This document shows, piece after piece, positions 29,764 through 38,796 of a stretch of 64,000 nt of DNA; position 1 is the first letter of the stretch, and every line of letters begins with the position of its first letter. Made by a program: the position numbers and the translations under genes. The notes under the pieces are model-generated. The model searched no databases. It had not been told where the DNA came from and saw only the letters and a program-made list of their open reading frames with translations. Source of the DNA: UBA2396 sp038042175 (lineage in GTDB: Bacteria; Planctomycetota; Phycisphaerae; Phycisphaerales; UBA1924); contig CAYHQQ010000012.1 of assembly GCA_964358855.1 (NCBI GenBank), positions 1-64,000 on the forward strand, given 5' to 3'.

Positions 29764-30474
29764 ATGCCCACGACGTCCAGCACCCCTCATCCCGCGATGA
29801 GCCTTCGGTTCTACAAGGCCGTGCGCCTGGCGTGCAACTTCATCAAGTTCCAGTGCATCAAGGAGACGGTGCTCCATAGGGAGCGCGTCGAACGTCCGGG
29901 CGGCTTTCTGCTGGCCTGCACGCACATCAGCCACCTGGAGCCCTTCGTCGTCGCGTGCGGCATGAACCGCAACGTCCGCTGGATGTCCCGCATCGAGTTC
30001 TACCGGCGATGGTGGGGATCGGCGATGCTCAATGGCGGCGGGGCGTTCCCGGTCGACCGCTTTGGCTTCAGCCTCCCCGCTGTTCGGCGCGGCATCGAGC
30101 TGGTCCGCCAGGGCGACGTGGTGGGCGTCTTCCCCGAGGGGGGCGTTGTCAAGGGGCTCGACTCGGTTCTCCGCGGGGGCCCGATGAAGCAGGGTGTGTG
30201 CACGATCGCTCTGAGAACCGGCATGCCCATCATCCCGGTCGTTGTTCTGGGCACCGAGAAGCTCAACAAGGTGAGTCCCTGGATCCCGCCTCGACGAGCA
30301 CGCATCGCCATCGCTTTTGGGCGCGAGGTTTTCCCGCAACCTTCGGGCGGGGCGGGCCCATCGACCAATCGGTCCAGTCGCCACGAGCTTGCCGGTCGCC
30401 TTCGGGCCGAGTTCGTGCGCAGCTACCACGAGCTCCTGGCCCACACGGGCCTCACCGACAGCGAAGTGCCATGA
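29764..30474 (+). CDS. PlsC-like 1-acylglycerol-3-phosphate acyltransferase 1
   Basis: Acyltransferase of 236 aa. Motif I reads THISHLEP, HX4E instead of the usual HX4D; motif III reads FPEGGVVKG. The short C-terminus is rich in Gly and Ser (about 205-215). It is divergent from the LpxL-like gene (117-bp spacer) and overlaps the next gene by 4 bp, so the two PlsC-like proteins are probably made together. May acylate the glycerol or sugar part of a polyene lipid. Confidence 0.82.
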   Translation: MPTTSSTPHPAMSLRFYKAVRLACNFIKFQCIKETVLHRERVERPGGFLLACTHISHLEPFVVACGMNRNVRWMSRIEFYRRWWGSAMLNGGGAFPVDRFGFSLPAVRRGIELVRQGDVVGVFPEGGVVKGLDSVLRGGPMKQGVCTIALRTGMPIIPVVVLGTEKLNKVSPWIPPRRARIAIAFGREVFPQPSGGAGPSTNRSSRHELAGRLRAEFVRSYHELLAHTGLTDSEVP

Positions 30475-31112
30475 ACGAGCTCTTCTACAAGACCGTCCGC
30501 GCCATCGGCAGGCCCATCTTCTGGTGCAACAGCCGCTACATCGCTCTTGGCGTTGAGCACATCCCGGCTTCGGGCGCGTGCCTCATCGCGTCGAATCACA
30601 CAAGCCCCTACGACATCGCCCTCATGGTCCGGCACTGCCCCAGGGCCGTCGACTTTGTCAGCATCGTCGAGGTCTTCAAGAACCCGTTCCTGGCGTGGTT
30701 CTACGGGAACATGAACGCCTTCCCGCTCGATCGCAACAAGCCCGATTCGCCGGCGGTCCGCATCATTCTGGATCGCCTTGAGCGAGGTCGGATCGTCGTC
30801 ATGTTCCCCGAGGGTGGTTTCCGGCGGGGGAACGCGTCGGTGGTTCACTCGGGCAAGATCAAGAGCGGGATCGGGCGGATCGCGAGCATCGCCAAGGTCC
30901 CCGTCGTTCCGGCGATGATCATCAACTCGTCGGTCTACTCCCGGCCCGTCGCCTGGTTCCCGCTCTTTCGCACGCGGTACGCCGTCGCCTTCGCCCCCCC
31001 GATCTCGCCCGAGCTCTCGCCCCAGGAGATCGAGAGTGCGATCGTGGAGGCCATGCGAAAGCTTCACGATCAGGCCGCCGCGCTCCTTCCGGCGAACTCG
31101 CGGGTGTTGTGA
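30471..31112 (+). CDS. PlsC-like 1-acylglycerol-3-phosphate acyltransferase 2
   Basis: Acyltransferase of 213 aa. NHTSPYD is a canonical HX4D motif I, and FPEGGFRRG is motif III. Start codon overlaps the previous stop (ATGA). It is clearly related to its upstream neighbour (same order of motifs, both short), which points to an old tandem duplication. It ends 18 bp before the convergent exporter gene. Confidence 0.85.
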   Translation: MNELFYKTVRAIGRPIFWCNSRYIALGVEHIPASGACLIASNHTSPYDIALMVRHCPRAVDFVSIVEVFKNPFLAWFYGNMNAFPLDRNKPDSPAVRIILDRLERGRIVVMFPEGGFRRGNASVVHSGKIKSGIGRIASIAKVPVVPAMIINSSVYSRPVAWFPLFRTRYAVAFAPPISPELSPQEIESAIVEAMRKLHDQAAALLPANSRVL

Positions 31113-31130
31113 CGAGTTGATCCGCGCCCG

Positions 31131-33752
31131 TCAGGGCTTGTGCGCGCGTCTGAGCAACCAGGGCACGAGCACGCCCGCCGCCCCGCAGAAGGACGCACCG
31201 ATCCCCACCGCTGCCACAAAGCCCAGCGACCGGATGGCCGGCGTGTGCGTGACGCACAGGCTCGCGAAGCCCGTGATCGTCGTGGCGCTGGCGAGCAGCA
31301 CCGCGTGCATCGTCGGTCGCAGCCGCACGACCAGCCCGGCGCGGTCCACGCCCTCCCGGCGCGCCTGGCGCGCGATCGCGACCAGGAAGACCCCCGCGTC
31401 GACGGCGATCCCGTCGAGCAGCGGTATCGCGATGCTGTTGATCGGGTTGAACCTGGTTCCAGTCGCCATCATGAGGGCCACCGTGAATGTTCCCGCAAAG
31501 AGCAAGGGCACCAGCGCGAGCAGCACGTCCATGGGGCGCCGGAACACGATGATGAGCCAGGCGAGCACCAGCGACACCGAGATCATGATCGACTGCGGGA
31601 GCCCCTGCCGGGTCGCGTCCTCAAGCTCGGTCGACACCGCCAGGAGCCCCGCGAGCGTCGCCTGCGGCACCGCCACCAGGGCCGTCCGCAGCGCCGCGAC
31701 CACCTCGCCCCGGCGTTCGCGATCGCGCAGCGGGCTTGAGAGCCGCACGACCAGGAGCGTCTCACTCTGACGCAGGGCGGGCGCGTCCGCGATCGGGAGC
31801 ACGCGCTGCGCGATGGTCGGGAATTGCTCCAGGTCGCCGATCGTCGGAGGGTCCTTCCCCGCGAGCAGGCGTCCGACAAAGTCCCGGTATCCTGCGAACG
31901 CCGCCGGCTCAAACGCGCTGGCCTCGACCGCCGCGTCGAAATTGCTCAAGAGTCCGCCCACGTTTACGCCGCTCAGCAGGGCACGAACACCCTCGACCTT
32001 TCGTGGATCGGGGAGGAGGCGGTGCATTCCGATCACGTCGACGACGCCCACGCGCCGGCACGCTTCACTGTTGAGGGCCGTCGCCGCATCGATCGCGGCG
32101 GGGAGCAGATCTTGCGGGCTTTGGACTCGTACGAGCACGGGGATCAGTTCGCCCTGCCCCGCGAACCTGGCGATGATCTCGTCGGTGGTCGCAAGCGCCT
32201 CGTTGGGGCGAGGATGCAGCACGGTCAAGTCGCCCTCAAGGCGCGGGCCGATCCCCGGCACCGCGCCGGCGACCCCCACGATCACCAGGAGCGAGAGGCT
32301 CAAGCCGACCCAGAGCCTGGGGCGTCTTGCCACCACGTCCGCGACGACTCCGAAGCGCGGCGGGGCGGCCTGGGAGCGGTCGGCCCGCCGGTGGGTGAGC
32401 ACGAGCAGGGCGGGCAGCAGGGTGAACGCCGCGATCCATGCTCCGATCAATCCCGCGGTTCCGAGCTTGGCGAAGTCGGACAGCATGGCGATCTTGGAGG
32501 GCCAGAGCGACGCGAAGCCGAAAATGCTGGTGAAGCAGTTGGTGGTGATGGGCAGGGCCATCTCGCGGGCGGTCTCGGTCGCGCACTCCTGGGCCGTGCG
32601 TCCCTGGGCCCGCAGCGCGTCGAAGTGCGACACGAAGTGGATGCCGTAGTCCACGCCCAGCCCGGCCAGGACCGCCGCCACCGCCGCGGCCAAGGGCGAG
32701 ATCGTCGGTCCACCGATGGCGTGCACGCCAAATCCCACGACCATGCCGGCGCCGGCAACCACGCCGATGAGAATCGGCGTGAGCCACTTGCGATAGAACA
32801 CGACGAACAGGGCGTAGAGCAGGCCGACCGATAGGAGGGTGCTGACGATCGAGTCACGCTTGATCGTCCCGGAGGCGACCGCGGAGATCGCGTAAGCGCC
32901 GCCCAGCCTCACATCCATCTTCGGACCGGTTCGAGCCTCTTGCGTCGCGTTGAGCTCGAGGGCGATCTCCCGCACGAGCGCCGCGAGTGTTCGCGCCGCC
33001 TCCAAATCGTTCATCGACGTTCTGGATGCGATCCGCACGAGAACCGCGTGCCCGTCGCTCGAAACCTCCGGGGGGGGCGTCGAACCGAACTCGGGCGTCG
33101 CGGACGCGTCAAACGCTCCGATCCCCGCCACGGCCGCAAGCTCAAAGAGTCGCAGCGGATCCCGCAACACGTTTTTGCTCAGAGCCCCGCCCGCGGGCCC
33201 GGGGGACGCGGCGAGCGACTCGTTCCGCGAGAACTGCTCGCGCAGCCTCAAGGGCTCGAAGCGTGCGAGCAGCTCGCGGGTCCCGGCCTCGCCGAGGTAG
33301 TAGGGCCCGCTGGGGATGATCCGCGTGGCGGCGAACCGAATGATGGCCTCGTCCTGGCGCGAGCGTGCCCAGGCGACAAAGTCCCGCGAGCGGGGGTCGT
33401 TGACCAGGGCGTTCACCAGGTCGTCGGCGAAGCGCGCCGTTGCCTCGCGATCCTTGGGCGTCGCGGCCGATCCGCGATCGACACCCTGGGGCTCGACCAG
33501 AACGAGCAGTGCCTCGCCCGCCTGAAAGTCGGTGATCGCCCGGTGGAACGCCTCGGCCGCCGCCGAGTGCGACCCCAGCATCGCTTCCATCGACGCCGAC
33601 ACGTGCAACCTGCTGAGCGACACGCCTCCCAGCGCCAGCACCACCGCCGAGACGATCACCACTGTCCAGGCCCGACGCGCACTCACCTGCGCGACCCAGG
33701 CCAGAGGCGAGAATCGCTGGGCGGCCCGGGCATGGGGCTCAGAATCGCTCAT
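31131..33752 (-). CDS. MMPL/RND-superfamily lipid exporter
   Basis: Membrane transporter of 873 aa made of two repeated halves. Each has one N-terminal helix, a large periplasmic loop and a five-helix bundle. Proton-relay aspartates are seen in GLGVDYGIHF and, in the second half, AVDAGVFLV. Last gene of the seven-gene minus-strand operon, overlapping the lipoprotein gene by 4 bp. In aryl polyene and related clusters an MMPL protein is the expected carrier of the finished lipid across the inner membrane, and the adjacent LolA/LolB-like genes fit export to the outer membrane. Confidence 0.9.
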   Translation of the reverse strand: MSDSEPHARAAQRFSPLAWVAQVSARRAWTVVIVSAVVLALGGVSLSRLHVSASMEAMLGSHSAAAEAFHRAITDFQAGEALLVLVEPQGVDRGSAATPKDREATARFADDLVNALVNDPRSRDFVAWARSRQDEAIIRFAATRIIPSGPYYLGEAGTRELLARFEPLRLREQFSRNESLAASPGPAGGALSKNVLRDPLRLFELAAVAGIGAFDASATPEFGSTPPPEVSSDGHAVLVRIASRTSMNDLEAARTLAALVREIALELNATQEARTGPKMDVRLGGAYAISAVASGTIKRDSIVSTLLSVGLLYALFVVFYRKWLTPILIGVVAGAGMVVGFGVHAIGGPTISPLAAAVAAVLAGLGVDYGIHFVSHFDALRAQGRTAQECATETAREMALPITTNCFTSIFGFASLWPSKIAMLSDFAKLGTAGLIGAWIAAFTLLPALLVLTHRRADRSQAAPPRFGVVADVVARRPRLWVGLSLSLLVIVGVAGAVPGIGPRLEGDLTVLHPRPNEALATTDEIIARFAGQGELIPVLVRVQSPQDLLPAAIDAATALNSEACRRVGVVDVIGMHRLLPDPRKVEGVRALLSGVNVGGLLSNFDAAVEASAFEPAAFAGYRDFVGRLLAGKDPPTIGDLEQFPTIAQRVLPIADAPALRQSETLLVVRLSSPLRDRERRGEVVAALRTALVAVPQATLAGLLAVSTELEDATRQGLPQSIMISVSLVLAWLIIVFRRPMDVLLALVPLLFAGTFTVALMMATGTRFNPINSIAIPLLDGIAVDAGVFLVAIARQARREGVDRAGLVVRLRPTMHAVLLASATTITGFASLCVTHTPAIRSLGFVAAVGIGASFCGAAGVLVPWLLRRAHKP

Positions 33753-34498
33753 GGCAGCCGCGCCGCTCGCCCCGGCGGCACAAACGCGTTCTGGGGAATC
33801 TCGGCGTTGAGCTCGATGTCTCCAAGACGGATCTCGATGGTTCCATCCTGAGCTCCAAACACCATCCGCCTTGCCCACGCGATCTCGCCGACCATCACGT
33901 AGGCGTCGAGCACAATCTCGAGCTTTTGCCCGGCCCCGTGCAGCCAGAACCGGCGGGGCGTCAGCGTGCTGCGATCGATCTCGCAGCGCACTTCTTCCCG
34001 CCCGAAGGCCGGGCCTACCACCACCAAGGTTGAGGACGTCGACGCCTGTGGAACCGGTCTCGCCCGATCGAAGTAGGCTCCCGAGAGCATCTCGATCGAG
34101 CGCGAAACGCCCTGCGCCGGCAGCTTCGACATATCCGTCGACGTCGAGTTGTCGCGGGAGACCTCAAACGCCCACACACCCTCGGGCAGAATGGTCAGAT
34201 CCAGCACGGGGCTCCCGAACTTCCACGCCCGCAGCCTCGCCCGCTCGGGCGGACGCGCGACAAACGCACCGTCGAGCGACACTGTCTGGCCCGCCGCGTT
34301 GGTCAACGACAGGTCCGCCGAGGCCGAGATGGACCTGACCGAGTGCAGGCGTGCGGAAATCGCGCCAAGGGCGTCCGCATCGCTCATGGGCGGATAGGTC
34401 GGCAGGTTCGCCGCGCATCCGCCCAGCAGCACCATGCACGCCATCGTGAGCGAGACCACAGGGCCAAATGCGGTTCGTCCTGTCATTGGTCGCATCAC
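33749..34498 (-). CDS. LolB/DUF4292-like outer-membrane lipoprotein
   Basis: Predicted lipoprotein of 249 aa, lipobox LLGGC near residue 28. The mature part has the features of LolA/LolB-fold proteins: an initial helix (ADALGAISARLHSVRSI), then alternating strands with RPPERARLRAW. The start is either the GTG at 34498 (4-bp overlap with the ligase stop) or the ATG one codon later. Sits between the AMP-ligase and exporter genes with overlaps on both sides. It probably receives exported lipid at the outer membrane. Confidence 0.7.
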   Translation of the reverse strand: MMRPMTGRTAFGPVVSLTMACMVLLGGCAANLPTYPPMSDADALGAISARLHSVRSISASADLSLTNAAGQTVSLDGAFVARPPERARLRAWKFGSPVLDLTILPEGVWAFEVSRDNSTSTDMSKLPAQGVSRSIEMLSGAYFDRARPVPQASTSSTLVVVGPAFGREEVRCEIDRSTLTPRRFWLHGAGQKLEIVLDAYVMVGEIAWARRMVFGAQDGTIEIRLGDIELNAEIPQNAFVPPGRAARLP

Positions 34499-36003
34499 AC
34501 GCGCTCCCCGAGAAGCTTGTCCCGCAGCAACTTTCCCAAGGGCGACCTGGGCAGCGACTCCGCCATCTCAAAGCTCCTGGGAATCTTGATGGGCGCGAGC
34601 CGCTCCCGCAGGAACCGGCGCAGCTCCGTCTCACCCGGCGGGCGTCCCGGATCGCGCGGCACCACGATCGCCGCCACCCTCTGGATCGTGTCCGACAGCG
34701 GCATCGCCACCACCGCGCACTCGACGACCTCTGGATGCTCGGCCAGCTCGCGCTCCACCTCCAGCGGATTGACCTTGAACCCCCCCACATCGATCAGCAG
34801 CTTCAGCCGCCCCGTGATTGTGGCCCGCCCCTGTCCATCCAGCCTCGCCAGGTCGCCCGTGAGAAGGTGTCCATCGACGAGCTCAGGCTCACCCTCGACA
34901 TAACCCGACAGCATCGACGCAGCCCGCACCGCGAGCTGCCCCTCCTCGCCGGAGGCAAGCTCACGTCTGGGATCTCCGACGTCGACGACGCGAAAGCTCG
35001 CCCCCGCGAGCGGGGCTCCCACTCCCTTGGCGTCGAAACCGGGTTCTCCCGGGATGCTCAGCGAGACTGTTCCAAGCTCGGTCGCGCCATACAACTGGCC
35101 GACGTCGATGTGCCAGCGGGCGACAAACTCCGCTCGCACCCGCGGACTCAGCGGCGATCCGGCCGACACCGCCAACCGCAGCCCATGCGCGGGGCGTGCC
35201 CCACGGTCCTGGGTGCCTTCCCCTCCCGCAAGGTGTGCCAGCGACTCAAACATGAACGGGACGCCGGGCAGGACCGTCGCGCCGCTGGCGAGCTGTCGCG
35301 CCGCCCCCGTGGGATCGAACTCGGGCATGACGGCCAGGGTGGCCCCGGCCCACAGCGTGCCAAGCAGCAGGTCGACCCCGTACGAATGGCAGAGCGGTGG
35401 CACGCACAGCACTCGATCGACCGTCGTCAACGACATTCCAGTGGCCACCGCGCGGGCAACCGCGTCCAAGGCCGCACTCTCCCGCACCACGAGCTTGGGC
35501 AGTCCGGTGGTCCCCGACGAGCCCAGCACAACGCACCCCGGCGCACGCGGGGGGATGGGGCTTCTCTCGTCGCTCACCTCGACACCGGGGCGGGAGGGCC
35601 GGTGGTCGTGGAGGCGCACAAGGCCGGCGGGAACACGCGTGAGCAGCGAATCTGCCGCCAGCACGCCGCCGGCGCAGGTGCGTCCGCACACCGACGCAAA
35701 CTCTCCGGCGCCGCACCTTGGATGCATGAGCACGAGCCTCACGCCCGACGCGATCGCCCCGGCAAACCACGCGACAAAGTCGATCCCGGGCGAGAGGGCG
35801 GCCACGACCGTCGCACCGGGGCACAGGGCTTTGGCGAGCGTGCCCGCCCGCTCCTCTGCCAGGCTGAGCAGCTCCCGCCATGTCGCTGCTTGTGTGATCG
35901 CTCCATCGGGCGAGACCTGGGCGATCGCGGCGCACGACGGCCTTTGCGCCGCGTGGCGTGCCAGCGCCTCCAGCCACTCCGAACGATTACGCACGGGCGG
36001 CAT
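34495..36003 (-). CDS. AMP-dependent acyl-ACP/CoA ligase (ANL superfamily)
   Basis: Adenylating ligase of 502 aa. Motifs: SSGTTGLPK (A3), YGATE (A5), TGDLARLD (A7) and the C-terminal catalytic lysine of PLGKLL. It probably activates the hydroxybenzoate made by the overlapping chorismatase and loads it on the ACP, the role of the ligase in aryl polyene clusters. ATG at 36003 is chosen (17-bp overlap with the chorismatase gene); a GTG at 35994 is also possible. Reads on into the lipoprotein gene with overlapping stop/start. Confidence 0.88.
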   Translation of the reverse strand: MPPVRNRSEWLEALARHAAQRPSCAAIAQVSPDGAITQAATWRELLSLAEERAGTLAKALCPGATVVAALSPGIDFVAWFAGAIASGVRLVLMHPRCGAGEFASVCGRTCAGGVLAADSLLTRVPAGLVRLHDHRPSRPGVEVSDERSPIPPRAPGCVVLGSSGTTGLPKLVVRESAALDAVARAVATGMSLTTVDRVLCVPPLCHSYGVDLLLGTLWAGATLAVMPEFDPTGAARQLASGATVLPGVPFMFESLAHLAGGEGTQDRGARPAHGLRLAVSAGSPLSPRVRAEFVARWHIDVGQLYGATELGTVSLSIPGEPGFDAKGVGAPLAGASFRVVDVGDPRRELASGEEGQLAVRAASMLSGYVEGEPELVDGHLLTGDLARLDGQGRATITGRLKLLIDVGGFKVNPLEVERELAEHPEVVECAVVAMPLSDTIQRVAAIVVPRDPGRPPGETELRRFLRERLAPIKIPRSFEMAESLPRSPLGKLLRDKLLGERV

Positions 36004-37027
36004 CCACCATGATCTCGATTTCCACCAGGAGCTCGGGGCGGCAGATATCGGCGAGCACAAACTCCACGTCGGCCTCCTGGACCAGCTCACTGGGCAGGGC
36101 CCGTGCGATCGCCTGTCGGTCCTGGGGACGCCGGTGGTAGATTCGCGTCGCCAGAACGCCCTTGAGCTCGGGCGCGACGTCCGCTTCCTTGGCTCCATAC
36201 CCACCACGACGACCCTGGGCCACAACCGCCCTGAGATTCAGCACGGTCTCACGAAGCTGCGACTCGAGCGATCCATCATGGACCGACTCCTCACCGCAAA
36301 CACTCGAGGTGCCCGCCACGAACAGGAAACGCTTTCCCTCCACCTCCACAAGCCCGGCGCGAGAGAAGCACGGGGGGCGAGGTCCGAACTTGGTCGAGTA
36401 CGCGAACGCCGGGATCTGTCGCGGATTCTCCACGGGCACGCTCGCGCCCCTGGTCCCCAGCGCGTGGGTTGAGAGCGCGAGCCCGGCGTGCCCGACGCAG
36501 CTCGCGGTTGGAATCCGGCCCGCCTGGAGCGCTGCGGCGCCGAACCACGCCTCGAACACCCGATGGCGTGCGATATTGAAAACGCGATAGCGATCAAGCC
36601 CCTGGCCGATGGGCTCGCCGATCCCGGGCAGAAAGTTCCACAGGCGTGCCGGCTGGTCGAACGCCGTCTCCCCAAGCCCGTCGAGCGAAAGAGCGATCAT
36701 CTGCTCGACCGCCGACTCGAGCGATCGAGACGTCCAGTCGCAGTCCCCGTCGATCTCCACCGACACGAGCGCCGCGTCGCGCCCCGTGCGAATCACCACG
36801 GCGCAGTCGATGCACGCACGCCCGTTCTCGCCCGCCTCATCTGCTTGGTGCGCAAGCTGCAGCTTCACGCGCCGGGAGAGCGTCGTCCCGGCGCTGAGCG
36901 CCATCGCCCAGCGGGGCACGCCGGGCGAATCGGTCGAGGGCGCCCCCTCGCTCACCGGCGCGCCTTGAGGGAGTCGATCCCGGAGCGATCGCTGCGCCAA
37001 CGAGATTCTGGGCTGTCCACGATCCAT
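35987..37027 (-). CDS. Chorismatase (FkbO/Hyg5/XanB2 family)
   Basis: Protein of 346 aa with the two RidA-like halves of chorismatases. Family marks include FGPRPPCFSRAGLVE, FVAGTSSV and the C-terminal VEFVLADICRPELLVEIE. C329 and E336, seven residues apart, match the cysteine/glutamate pair I recall for the 3-hydroxybenzoate-forming Hyg5 type, as against the hydrolytic FkbO type. From memory, the Xanthomonas homologue XanB2 makes 3- and 4-hydroxybenzoate from chorismate, the former being the xanthomonadin starter. The overlap with the ligase gene strongly supports an aryl starter. This is the key gene for reading the cluster as aryl polyene. Confidence 0.82.
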   Translation of the reverse strand: MDRGQPRISLAQRSLRDRLPQGAPVSEGAPSTDSPGVPRWAMALSAGTTLSRRVKLQLAHQADEAGENGRACIDCAVVIRTGRDAALVSVEIDGDCDWTSRSLESAVEQMIALSLDGLGETAFDQPARLWNFLPGIGEPIGQGLDRYRVFNIARHRVFEAWFGAAALQAGRIPTASCVGHAGLALSTHALGTRGASVPVENPRQIPAFAYSTKFGPRPPCFSRAGLVEVEGKRFLFVAGTSSVCGEESVHDGSLESQLRETVLNLRAVVAQGRRGGYGAKEADVAPELKGVLATRIYHRRPQDRQAIARALPSELVQEADVEFVLADICRPELLVEIEIMVDAARA

Positions 37028-37110
37028 TGCGGCGATCCTACGAAGTCAGGCCAATCGAGTCCAACCGGCTCGGGCCCGGTCCGGGGGGCACGCGCACAAT
37101 CCATCCACGC

Positions 37111-37902
37111 TCACTTGCGAGTCTCAACGGGCGTGCTCACCCTTGTCCCCTCGGGAAGCTTGAGCTCCAGTTCCGCGTCCTTCATCCCCGTGTTGATCTT
37201 CACGCTCGTGAAACGCAGCTCGGTCTCGTCGCCATCGGGATCCACGATCACCATCCGGTCCGCGCATGGCACGCTCTCATCGATCAACACCCGGACCGAC
37301 GCGACGTGCTGCTTGAGCTCGCCCGACCTGGGCGTGAGCTTCAGCGCGATGCGCCCCTTGAGCTCGCTCGTCTTCAGCCCCGGCGAGACCTGCTTCGCGT
37401 CGAGCTCGGCAAAGTCGAAGCTGTCCTTGAGCTTCATCAGCCTGGGCAGCGGCCCGCCCGCCGCGTCGCGAAAGCCCGCCCCCATCGAGTACACCTCGGC
37501 AAGGGCGTCGTCGGGGTAGTACACCGTCACCTTGCCGCCGCCCACCAGCATGTCGCTCCGGCGCGGACTCGTCGTGCTCCACAGCACCGTCTCGCCCTTG
37601 CACACGAGTGTTCCGCGAGAGACCAGGGGCTTCTTGAGAAGGGCGGTCTTCTTGGTCTGTTCAAAGTCCGCCCGAAGGTCGGCGACCGCCGCCATCTTTG
37701 CGTCCACACCGACGAGCCGCTTCTCAAACGCCGCGGCCGCCGCGAGCGCCTCGGCGGTCGGAGGCTCCGCCTTGGGCGTGAGCGTTTGGGTCGTTTCGGG
37801 CCTGTTCTTTGGCTCGGTCGCCGGGGGCTCCATGCCGCCCGCCTGGGTCAGCAGCCACCCCGCGGCCAGCACCCACGCCACTTTGGTTCGCACTCCGCCC
37901 AC
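37111..37902 (-). CDS. LolA-like outer-membrane lipoprotein carrier
   Basis: Predicted periplasmic carrier of 263 aa. A hydrophobic signal (VAWVLAAGWLLTQAGG) follows the GTG at 37902, chosen because GGAGG lies 5 nt upstream. The remaining open frame upstream gives an implausible Arg/Gly-rich leader. The mature part has the LolA pattern: VADLRADFEQTK, strands with SRGTLVCKG, and VTVYYPDDALAEVYSM. LolA-family proteins are standing members of aryl polyene clusters and presumably ferry the lipid or pigment across the periplasm. Confidence 0.8.
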   Translation of the reverse strand: MGGVRTKVAWVLAAGWLLTQAGGMEPPATEPKNRPETTQTLTPKAEPPTAEALAAAAAFEKRLVGVDAKMAAVADLRADFEQTKKTALLKKPLVSRGTLVCKGETVLWSTTSPRRSDMLVGGGKVTVYYPDDALAEVYSMGAGFRDAAGGPLPRLMKLKDSFDFAELDAKQVSPGLKTSELKGRIALKLTPRSGELKQHVASVRVLIDESVPCADRMVIVDPDGDETELRFTSVKINTGMKDAELELKLPEGTRVSTPVETRK

Positions 37903-37931
37903 GCCATCCTCCTCTCGCCCGCAGGACCGAC

Positions 37932-38396
37932 TCACAGCGCCCTCGCCAGCACGATCCGACCATCGGCCGCCGGCGCCCCGCCCGCCGTCGCGACAACCTC
38001 GAACATCAGCAGGCCCTCGATCGCTCGGACAAACTTGGCCGAAAGCTCGATCCTCGCCGGGGGCACGACCGCGGCGCGAACCTTGACGTCGACCTGGGCC
38101 AGCCGGGCCGTCCGCGTTCGCACGGCCAAACCCTCCCCACCGCCAAACGCCACCAGCCCGCACAACTGAGCCAGCGCCTCGACGATCAGCACACCCGGCA
38201 CGATCGGTTCACCGGGAAAGTGCGCCGCGACGAAGGGCTCATGGCCGCCGACGTTCCAGTCGCCCGTTCCGCTCACCATGGGATCGATCGCCGTCAGCTT
38301 GCTCACAAAACGAAACGCCTGGCCGTGCGGCAGGGCGTCGACCAGCCGCTCGAGTTCACGGGTGCTGTCCTGCTGCTGGCGGTTCACCATGGTCAC
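37932..38396 (-). CDS. FabZ-like 3-hydroxyacyl-ACP dehydratase
   Basis: Hot-dog dehydratase of 154 aa. The FabZ motif HEPFVAAHFPGEPIVPGVLI carries catalytic H59; E73 lies in VEALAQ. Their spacing of 14 matches FabZ. GTG start at 38396 overlaps the ACP stop by 4 bp. In the cluster it would remove water after each round of elongation and keto reduction, leaving conjugated double bonds because no enoyl reductase is present. Confidence 0.88.
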   Translation of the reverse strand: MTMVNRQQQDSTRELERLVDALPHGQAFRFVSKLTAIDPMVSGTGDWNVGGHEPFVAAHFPGEPIVPGVLIVEALAQLCGLVAFGGGEGLAVRTRTARLAQVDVKVRAAVVPPARIELSAKFVRAIEGLLMFEVVATAGGAPAADGRIVLARAL

Positions 38397-38656
38397 CGCG
38401 TGGGCTCGAGTCGCTCGACAAAGTCGGCCAGCGTGCGAAGCGTGGTGAACGCCTTGCGATCCATCGTTCCCTCGCGGATGCGCACGCCGAATTCCTTCTC
38501 GATGTTGGTGATCACAAGCAGAATGTCGAGCGAATCAAGGTCGTACTCGCCGCCCACCAGGGGCATGTCATCGTCGAGCACCGCCCCTTCGTCGAGCTTG
38601 AGGCTGCTGCGAAGGATGGTCCTGACACGCTGGATAGTCTCGATGGTCGTGGACAT
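38393..38656 (-). CDS. Acyl carrier protein
   Basis: Acidic four-helix carrier protein of 87 aa. Phosphopantetheine attachment Ser is S42 in YDLDSLDIL. First gene of the seven-gene minus-strand operon. It would hold the aryl starter and growing chain; it is distinct from a housekeeping AcpP in having the VGGEYDLD sequence before the Ser. A divergent methyltransferase gene lies 140 bp upstream. Confidence 0.9.
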   Translation of the reverse strand: MSTTIETIQRVRTILRSSLKLDEGAVLDDDMPLVGGEYDLDSLDILLVITNIEKEFGVRIREGTMDRKAFTTLRTLADFVERLEPTR

Positions 38657-38695
38657 GGTGCCTTGCTTCCTGCCGCCAAACCCCCACGCGGACCC

Positions 38696-38701
38696 ACTAT
38701 A
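38696..38701 (-). promoter_or_regulatory. Candidate -10 for the ACP-to-exporter operon
   Basis: Read on the minus strand this is TATAGT, 39 bp before the ACP start codon, in an otherwise GC-rich divergent spacer. No clear -35 was seen. Confidence 0.3.
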
Positions 38702-38796
38702 GGATCACCGGTAGTTTGGGATTCCTTCGTCCAATTTCCAACTTCGGGCCCTGGCCTGTTGCCCCCGGGTCCGGCTTCGATTACCGTGCACCAGCC

